This document shows positions 1 to 10,300 of a DNA stretch of 64,000 bases, in pieces. The first letter of the stretch is position 1; every line of letters starts with the position of its first letter. The position numbers and the translations under genes were made by a program. Source of the stretch: Branchiostoma floridae (Eukaryota; Chordata; Leptocardii; Amphioxiformes; Branchiostomatidae); assembly GCF_000003815.2 (NCBI RefSeq), contig NC_049986.1:17289542-17353541 (forward strand), in the 5' to 3' direction. Under the pieces are notes generated by a model that was given only the letters and a program-made list of their open reading frames with translations, had not been told where the DNA came from and made no database searches.

Positions 1-849
1 AAAGAACAAAAATTGTTGTTCGGTATGCTGTATTCTGTGTGTTCAGTTATCTGTTCAACCTTCCACTTAGATTTCATGATGAAGGCAACTTTTTCTATCA
101 AACGTTTTTTATCCGCACACTCGCATCAGTTTTGGGGGTTCCCAAAGGATGTCATCCATCAAATCAACATCGCCTAAAGAGTCTTTGGGTTGATGGATGC
201 TGTATTGATCCACTGTCCAAGTCAAGTTTAATGATGCTAAATAGAAAACTAAAGTTTTATCTCTAAAGTTTTAAGTCGTACCTAATAGCACGAACAAATA
301 AGCTTCTGAATTAATGACTTGTCTTAATGAGATGTAAATATACCCAAAGGATTTTACGTGTAATTAAAATCATAACAACTTTAATTGCAAGTGAAATGTA
401 ATAGGCTACAAATATACTCTAACGCATCACGTTGCGATGATTAGGCGTACAATTATCAATGTGTGCAAACAGATAAGTACTTTGAATGTGTGGAGTGAAA
501 ATAATCTTGATAGAGCTGGTATACATCAAACCTGCTAATTTAGACTTCTAGTGTTGCTCTTCCTTTCTCCTAGAGAATTTTCTCCCTTTATTGTTTCTGC
601 AATTTTAAGTGTATGGGACATTTTATTGTCAAACATACCAAACACATGTCTCAAACATGAATGTGTTTGTGTTCTAACTCTCTCAATAGTCTGATTTTTG
701 CATAAATCATGTTGTAGTGAGTTTTACAGTTATAGCTTACAGGCCTTTTAGTGTTGTACTCTCGGGTGCGCCACTAATGGTACATAGTCTCAAAGCTCAC
801 AGTTTTTCTTGAAGTTGACGAAGTGTTTGGCTTGATACCCCATTTCCGC
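1..849. other. GABBR intron, no exon recognised
   Basis: AT-rich sequence with no family-recognisable coding segment on either strand. It should be intron of the GABBR gene whose earlier exons are left of the window. Confidence 0.6.
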
Positions 850-1149
850 TATTTTGACTTGCTAGAGATATTCCTTCCTTTCCTTCAATGATCCTCAGGT
901 GTACAAAGAGAAGATAGAGATATTTCTTTACTTCAATGATCCCCAGGTGTACAAAGAGAAGATATAGATATTCCTTACCTTAAATGCTCCCCATGTTTAC
1001 AATGACAATGACAATGACAATGACAATTTTACAAAGAGATGTAGATATTTCTTGCCTTCAATGTACAAAGAGAGGGACCACAGGAAGAATAGCTGACAAC
1101 ATCAAGTCAAGTGGAGATATAGATATTCCTTGCCTTGAATGCTCCCCAG
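850..1149 (+). repeat. Tandem copies of a 3' splice site and exon start
   Basis: A unit of about 48 bases, of the form CTTCAATGATCCCCAG then GTGTACAAAGAGAAGATA, is repeated. Clear copies have their AG at 897-898 and 945-946; decayed copies follow near 990, 1026 and 1062; the functional copy is the acceptor and first 18 coding bases of the exon at 1150. Use of the clean upstream copies would run into TAG within or soon after the next unit. A short ACAATG run (about 1000-1027) interrupts the array. Confidence 0.85.
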
Positions 1150-1344
1150 GTGTACAAAGAGAAGATGTACGGGAATCGGCACGTGTGGTTTATCATCGGC
1201 TGGTACCCTGACAACTGGTACCAGAAGGTGGAGGAGAACGATGTGAACTGTACTGTGGACCAGATGAGAGAGGCACTGCAGGGCCACTTCACTACTGAGA
1301 TGACAATGAGATCCCTGGACGACACCCCCAGCTTTTCTGGACTG
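1150..1344 (+). CDS. GABBR: GABBR exon a, ligand-binding lobe
   Basis: Begins after CCCCAG with [14 protein letters not shown] and contains IGWYPDNWY and the NCTVDQM block typical of GABA-B receptors. Phase 0 at both ends; the donor is CTG|GTCAGA, somewhat weak. The acceptor and first bases of this exon are repeated upstream (see repeat at 850-1149). Confidence 0.93.
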
Positions 1345-4300
1345 GTCAGAAGTTTTCTTTAATCCAATGCGGTCAATTTTCGTCTTTATCTAAGACACTG
1401 TTATCTTTTGCTCGTACGTTTTATCCCCATCAGAGCCATTGTTTGATGTCCTGATTTTCAAATGTCTTCACAAGGCAACAAGTTATACCATATGTCAATG
1501 TGTTGGACATATGGTAATAACTTATTCCTATTTGATGTCGTTACAAGTACTGTACCACGTTGTTGTATTTTTTTTTCGTTCTGTTACATTACTACAATTG
1601 CTAGATCGGCATCAAGTTCAGGTTTTAAACAGTTCGATGTGATTTATTTTTCTTTCTCGCCTGTATATTATCAATACCATTCAGAACGTGTCACAATTCG
1701 ATGAGGAATTGTTGATCAAACTGAACAACAGCGACCCAAACGACACGCCAGGCTACCCGGAGGCTCCCCTGGCGTACGACGCAGTGTGGGCCCTGGCGCT
1801 GGCTTTGAACCAGACTATCACCAGGCTTACAGAGAAAGGAGTCAACGTGGGGCTGGACAAATTCACATATGATAATAGGTAAGAACAGTTTGTATCTTTA
1901 TTAGTTGTAACGTTTTAGTGACTTGATCTAAACTGACCTAAAAAAAGGTTATAGTCATTTTGAAGTTATTAAGGTTATCAAAAATATAACGTAAACATAT
2001 TCTTAATACTTACTGATACGGAAAAGCCTCGCCACAAGAATGTAACCATAAATACACATATAACTAATTATTGCTTTGTTATTTCAGTACAATATTCCGT
2101 GAATTCTACCGTGCCATGGACTCTACGTCTTTCCAGGGCGTCTCGGTGGGTGGCTGGTTATACATATGCGCATGAGTCTACTCTTTGATACAACAGGGCA
2201 CTGTAATTATAGTACTTTGCTCAAGGGGTGCCTTTTTCATCCATTTGGGACGAACCCAACATCTGTATGCCCGCCCTGTTGGACTACATCATTGTGTAGT
2301 GTTCAGTAACGTGCGGACGTCATGGGCACTAAATATTCTAACACTCGGCGTGCACCTCAACTCCGGATGTCTTTGATGTAACCTTCATAGACGTAGTTTT
2401 GGCTATTAATTCATGACCAGCTCATGTTTTTCAGCCGCACTTTATTCTGAGCTTGATGCTAAGATATGACCCTAATGACTGAGACTGGCATGTGCTTTAT
2501 TTCGTGCCATATCAGGCAATGAGAAACATTTTGGTCCTTGGTTGCAATTTTATCACGCGGCTCGATCAAAACAGACAGGTCCATAAGCCGAACCTTTGAA
2601 TTCCATCCGGGGTCTGCTGCACCTGACAGTGATATATCCCATTAAAGAGCATCGCTCTCGTGATCGGCATATCAAATATGAACTTGACGTTGGTTTGCTC
2701 TTGATCATGACATTGACACTTGAATGGAATGACCTCGTCGGTACATATTAATGTGCACGCTTACAGATGAATGAGTTTGTCAAAGTCAGACTGTCGTTGT
2801 TACTCCCTGCCCGTGGGTAGACAGTATAATCCCCCGCGACCCCAGCTTTATCCTCAGATGAGGTTAAACTGTTCTTGTCGTTTTTTAGCCCCGTCATGTC
2901 TCGGCGGCCCTTTGTACCAGCAGTTATCAGATATCAAAGGGAATAATTCATACGGTGGTTACGTGATGCTTTGAATCATACATCACATGTGTGCGTGTCG
3001 TGAGTCTGTTGCCATTGCCATAACCATAGCCCATGGTTGTATGTATATGGAGATAGAAGGCGAATATGTATAGTTAATATCTACAAACAGAGATACAGAT
3101 AAGTTTTACATGCTACCATTGTGGAGCACGCCATCTTAGATTTGTGATTAGTTCTATGCTGGGCACGTTAGAGTCAAATTCTCCTTGATCTAGGATCTCT
3201 CTATGGCTGTGATAGTCTTTATGTCCTATTGATTATGCGGGAGCTTGTGGTATAAGTACTTAGGTTTTGTATTAATGGTGACAGAATACTGCTTTAGAAG
3301 CATAAAGTTTCCATCCTTGATGTCCATAGCTAAAGTTGCTTGTTCAATAAATAAATCATAATCGGCTATGCATAAGGTTATCATGATACGTAAGCAAAAG
3401 TTCATATAGATAGTGTGGGTTCACACGTACGTTTATATTCAAGTCCGAATGAGGTCCGTAATGGGATTCTTTAATAGCCTTTACCAGGCTCCACGGGTCA
3501 CTGGAAAAAAGAGTAAACATTGAGCAAATATGCATAAAACATGTCAGAGTAGTTACTACACAAGTGTGAACCCACCCATGCAATGTACCTATTCCGTAGG
3601 CAAGCAAACTATGATAGATAGACATAGTCTCTGTGACACGCTGTCTGACTTTAATAGGTCCCTCGAAACTTCTTGCATGGTTGCGTACCTGTGTTCGGCG
3701 AATTTGGGCCCAAAGTATGCCAATCGCTTTTAGACATCATCGATCAAAGAAACTGTCTGCGAAGACAGTACATTGATCTATAGGGAGTCGTGTGTGTGAA
3801 AATAAAATTATATCATTGTATGCTCTGCATATGATATTAGATGATATGATATGATATATGATATGACATCATATGATATCATATGGTGTAATGTGATATG
3901 ATATGATATTTTATATGGTGTGATATGATATGGTATGTGATATGATATAGTCCGTTTCGTCTTTATGACCGACTTATCTTAATGTCTGTACCTGACAGGG
4001 CCCTGTACAGTTCCTGTCTACAGGAGACCGCCTCACTCTGACGCAGATCGAGCAGATGTGGGGTAGGTTATGGTTTTACTCCTCTGTAAACATGCGTCTG
4101 AGTATTGCAAGAATCGTTCATCTAGAAACATTTTAAATCCCTCTGTGTCCTTTCGAATGAATGAAACCGCAGCTATTGTGGCCCATTGCGATTAGGCCAT
4201 GCTGATTTCATTGTATGGATGACATCCTCTGGGCCCCCAAACGGGTGCGAGCATGGGAATAAAATTTACCTTTATTATGAGATATAAGTGATCAGAAAGG

Positions 4301-7300
4301 TTGTGCAATTGACTGAATACACAGAGTATGTTATAACAAACACTGGATTTTCTTTCACATCTTCTTTGACTTTGGGACTCTACCACATTAGTGGCCGTTT
4401 TACGATATTTTTGCAATCGATCTGCGGTATATATTTGCTGATTTTTCAGCTGCTTTGTACGATTTACAGTATAGCGGCTACCTTTGGGAAGGTATACGAC
4501 AGAAAACCGATGCGCGCGCGGATGTCATCCATATAATCAAATCAACATGGCCTTACAAGGCTCCTTGGTTTAGAAACAAAATAACGGATCAAAATGCTCG
4601 TAATCTCAGTTAGACAATCAATTAGTCATTGCACTTACGTCGGCCCATCAGCTAACGAAGGACGTTCCTGGTTACAATCTTGTCTACAATCAGCAATGCC
4701 CAACTAAACGGGTAACGGCAAAATCAATACTTGTGAGCCAATTAACAACAACACGATGTTTGGTACCGGTGTCTTACTTAAAACGTCTCTGGCACTCATG
4801 TCCAATGATTGTAAGAAAATTATCCCATACTACAACTCCTGTATTAGTTAGATAAGCCTTAAGTAAAGCTATAGAACTGTAGTTATGTAGATTCCATACT
4901 TTGTACCTCGTACAATATTGTTGTGCAATAAAGTTATTGTCATTATGAAATACTAGTAGTTTTCTCGTTTCACAAGAAACTGGTCATCATCATCAAGTGC
5001 TTCTAAACTGTGAGCACGATTATGTAAATCTAATTGTCATTTATGTCTACAGATGGACGATACTACAAGATCGGTTACTACGACAACAAAAATAACAACT
5101 GGACACTGAATCACAGCATCGTACGATGGAATGGTAGGAGTATAATCTTCAATATGTTGCAAATCTAACACTGTCAGCACAAGCTGTTGAATTTTCGTAA
5201 TTCCATTCTTCATTATGTATTACAATGCACTCTATACACATTTTCATAATCATTCCGTCCGAATGTCGTATCCTAAACTCTTTCATTCAATTCTATCCGT
5301 TTACATATTAATGAATAAATAGATTAATTGCAAATCTTCTTAAAGCAAATCCAGACCATAGCATGTCCAGCTCAAAAATAGAACAATGTAAGTTCTGCTG
5401 TAGCACCAAGGTCACATACCAGGGGGCCTAAAATCGATCTTGACCTTTGTCTTCCCAATCCCTGCCCACATACCAAATACCATCGTCATACATTCAGAGG
5501 TTCTAGAGTTATGCTGACCACAAATATACAGAGACACAAACAGACACACAGATAGACAGACAGACAGACAAACAGACACACCAATAACTTTTCCTCCATT
5601 TTTCATTGAGGTAATGATACCGAATCAATTGACCTGATGACTGTTCTGGCAGGTCCTCATCCGCCATATGACCGCACGCTGGTTGTTGAAGACTTGCGGC
5701 TGGTGTCCATGGAGCTGTATGTCGGCATGTGTTCCTCCGCTCTTGTCGCCATGCTGGCAGCGTTCGGCTGTCTGGTGTTCAACGTGCTGAACAGAAACGT
5801 TAGGTATGGCATTGGGGGAGCTAGGGAGCCTATTCAAGGTTAGAACGGTTAGGGCTTGAACAGGTCTTGTGAAGGCTACTCTGTCATGCTTTTATATGTA
5901 ATTAAGGTTCTAAGGGTTTATATGATAATTAGATTGTATATAATTGAAATAAACATTGCCATTGTCATTGTGATTTCATATATACCAGATGTAAATTGAT
6001 ATGGGGAAACTGAAGCCACTAGTAGGAAACCCTTACTGTCAAGTTTCAAGTGCAGATTCTGTTTTGTGGTATATTTGATTCAGACAGACTGGTTATTACG
6101 TAGTATGAAGAATAATACCGGAACATCAGCTCATAACTCGTATGTTCCGAATAAATATTATAAGCAAAACCGTGCATTTGTATGACTTAAAACAAGTCGC
6201 TCTAGATCTGTGCACTCAGATAAGTCTGTACTTACAGGTACATCACCATGTCCCAGCCGGGTCTGAACAACATCGCCGTGCTGGGCTGCATCACCTGCCT
6301 CTCGTGCATCTTCCTCTTCGGCCTGGACAACTCCAGTCTGTCTGAGGACCAGTTCACAGCTATCTGTCAGGTAAATCGCAAAACTGTTGAGCAGGTTTGT
6401 ATGGATAAGGTCATCGAGAGGGATGTACCAAGCCCCCTCTGAACTATGTCTTGTCATTGTCAACATTGTACAACAACAAAATGTGATTTGGTATACTTGT
6501 TTTAAGAAGAGGGAACGGAGGCATGTAAAAATAGTTGTTAACATATACAGCTTAAGATTTTTTGTTTATCCAGCTGTTCACTTGTAACACTACTTGTATT
6601 AGTATGTAGTCTTTAGTATTCCATGCAACACTATCGAATCATTCACTGCATTTAGTCCATATGGGCAAGAACATGCAAATCTTAAGATCATCATCAATTG
6701 TCATTGTCTATCAGCTTAGGTTTGTGAAAGTTAAACTCAACTTTTAGTATGTTGCCTTTATTACATTAGACTGTAACATGTTCTTGTTGCATGATATTGT
6801 CAGTATATGTGTACTGTGATATTGTGTGCTTTAAGGGCATGAGCATTCTGGACATCAGTGATGTTATATAAGCGCTAGTATAATGTTGCACCTTTGTCTC
6901 CTGTAGGCCCGGACGTGGGTACTTGTTGTTGGCTTCACCCTGGCTGTAGGATCGATGTTCTCCAAGATCTGGCGAGTTCACAGACTCACCACCAGGGCAC
7001 GAGAGGAGGACAAGGTCCAGTTCTCCGATGTGTTTTTTCTCGTAGAATATAGACTCTTGACATCTGTATCTTCCTGCATACATAATAGTTGTTCCCTCGG
7101 ACTTTTATTCCATTTTATCATACCCAATACATGATTTATACGGAAGAAAGGTAAATGAAACGTTTTTATATGATTGTAGAACAACAGAATGTATGCTGCT
7201 TATGTAAATGACGATAATACCTTGTTTATTGTAAACTACAGTGCAATTCAAGTAAACGTACTTTTGCTGCGTCATCACATGTTGAGCAAGCTTATTGGTA

Positions 7301-10300
7301 CGTTCATATCATTTCTTAGATCTTCATATGTTTTCCATATTGGGAATGACAACATAAACCACCATTGCTCCTGATGATTCCTTACAGGTAGTGGAGGCGT
7401 GGAAACTCTACGCTCTGCTAGGACTATTTTTAGCGGTTGACGTCATCATCATGACAGTCTGGCAGTTGACAAACCCCATGACGAGGTATGCTTTACAGAT
7501 AACATGTCATTCACAAAGTAGTATTTCAATGGTGAAAGGCAAATGCTACAAATCGCATGTCAATCATGCGATGGCATTTTGATCGAATGGCAAGGTCTTT
7601 AGGAGAGGTTGCTTCTCGGAATCCTACCTTATGAAGAAGACTGTATGGACTAAAACTGAAAGATAAAGAGGAATCTTAATTAAATCTGGGTTCTCCTCGT
7701 ATCCTCAATTTCTACCTTCGCCAAGAACGTTATATTTTCAATACCGTTTGTATGTCTGGCTGTATGTATCTGTTTGTGTGGACAGTATGATTTGAGTAGC
7801 GGTGGATGGATTCTCGTAGAATTTGTTGTGATGAGGGTCGGAAAAACGAAGGTCAAGTTCTATATTTGAACCCCTAGTAGTTTTCTGCGGTGCTGCAGCG
7901 ACTGCCTGGTGTTGATAACCCTTGTTGGTATACTATGTCAGGGTTTTTGAGCGGTGGATAGCTCTGGGGGATAAAAATGCTGTAGGTTTGAATCCTTGAC
8001 AGCTTTTTAGAATTCCAGGGGCTGACTTTGTTTCTTATGAATGTCATTTTCATCACTGTAGTTCCCCATTCCTAACTCTGTTTCCCGTTACCCTGTACGT
8101 AGGTATCTGGAGGAGTTTCCGCAAGAAGTGCCTGAAGGAAGCGATGACATCGTTATCCAGCCCAAACTGGAACACTGCACCTGTGACAACTTCACCATAT
8201 GGCTTGGTGAGCACATACATGTGTATACATTACTTTCTTTATCTTATATTATGTGTCTCTTTCCCTTCAACAGATTGATTGTTGTATGACGGATTTATTA
8301 ATTGATTTGTAGATAGATTGATTGATTTATTAATTGACTGGGTAAATACTTGCATATCTCCTGTTGTTACTACTAGCTAGCTGTCTCGTAGTTGTATATT
8401 TGCGTTGTGTTTTAGATACACTGATGTCTCCGGTGTTGACCTCTAGGTGTTCTGTACGGCTACAAGGGTCTCCTCCTGCTGTTCGGGGTCTTCCTGGCCT
8501 ACGAAACCCGTGACGTCAACATAAAAGACATCAACGACACGCGATACGTCGGAATGAGCATCTACAACATAGTGGTAAGTGAACCAAGGTATAGGGATGT
8601 CCCTGGTAGCAGCCTCACAGTTGAGTGAATACACCTTTCTTTGATACGCAGCGGGCATGATAGATAAAAAACAAGCCAATGTGGCAAACAAAAGACTGTC
8701 GATCATAATTTAGCAGTTAAACCAATGATGGCATGGCAAATAGCAAATCGACCAATTAGAGCATGGTTGCATATCTGTCAACTAATTTGCACTATTATGT
8801 TTTTATTTTCCATCTCTACTCTACTCCAAATTGCTACAGAAAAGACTCCAAATTGCTACATCTTTTCTATGCACAACTCTGCTTATAGTATTCATCATTT
8901 GATCTTATATTAGAATATTAGTATAGTTGAGGAGAAAAATTTACTGAATGGGATATGATTCTACAAATATTCTTTGTTTGTTTGCCTCATTGGCCTAGTC
9001 TTCATTCTGTCATGTCCGGTGCGTTAGAAAGGTGTAAGGTCGTGTAACTGGGAAAGCCCGGTCCAATTCTGGATCAGGAAATCTTGGTTGGGGCTGAACC
9101 CGTACCACTACAAGGGTACTGAACGAATGAATGAACCGCGGTATAAGCAAGAGGACTTCTCTATCCATGGTTTGTGTGGTTTTCTTGGCTGGTTGTCAGA
9201 TGACGTGACGACATTTCCCATCTTTTCATGTTCTTTTGCTTCATTGGCTGAGCTATCATTTGGGTCCGAATATCAAATAGGTTGACAAAAATGATAACTT
9301 GGATGGCAAGTACTTGATTTGATACCTAATGATAGACTGCCGTTGGGGTCAAGCACACTAATGTACTGTCCATGATTGTGTTGGCGCCCTTTGACAAGGG
9401 TTTTGTACTGATGGTGACTTGTGTGACATCTCCGATAATGACTGCCGATGATCATTAACTTGCACTATCTCATGATCGATGGTTCTGACGGGATCCGACC
9501 TAACACTGTCTACCAAGTCAGAATCGGTCAGTTGTCTTTCTCGTTGATAGAAGGATCCAGAATCATAGGTCTTCAGATCAGAATCTTTAATGTATATTTT
9601 ATACAGTAAGTGCAGCTGATTGTGACCAGTTAAGCCTTTGCAAGGTTGAAATGTCCCTCAGTTTTTTATCTCCCTCTGTGAATAGTTAATCCGACTGAAA
9701 GNNNNNNNNNNNNNNNNNNNNNNNNNNNNNNNNNNNNNNNNNNNNNNNNNNNNNNNNNNNNNNNNNNNNNNNNNNNNNNNNNNNNNNNNNNNNNNNNNNN
9801 NGACTGGAAAATCACTGTACAAAGTTGTTGTTTTTTGTACACGTATTCACAACTACGTATAACTTCACAAAAACGTATAAGTACCAATCACAGCCGACGT
9901 TTTGGAGACCGTCTAGATCTGTCACTTACTTACAGCAATACTGACTGGTTCTATTCCACATTGCAGCTTGGTGTCGCTGCTGTCCCAAACGTGACTTATT
10001 GCGGTTCCAAATGTATCGCTGCTGGACAATATTTATTTTTGTATACATGCCAGTGATTAATCTTGTACTGTCTTGTCGAGTGAGAGAAAATACCATATAA
10101 GATAAACCGTAGCGGTAGTGGGTTGCTACGAACTGTGGCTAGGGCATGGCATTGGAAGGCCAACCCATATCCCGCTCCCTCCGCTTGTACCTATCTTTAT
10201 ACCTGGGTGGCGCGATGGAGTTCATGTAAAGTGCCTTTCCCAACAATACGTCTAGCCAGGAATTGAACCCGTGACCTCTTGACCTCCTATCCACTAGCAA

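Noticed and set aside
3826-3955. Possible regulatory ATATGAT array
   Set aside because: Simple microsatellite; nothing beyond composition supports a regulatory role.
6158-6544. Minus-strand frame of 128 codons
   Set aside because: Antisense shadow of the GABBR TM2 exon.
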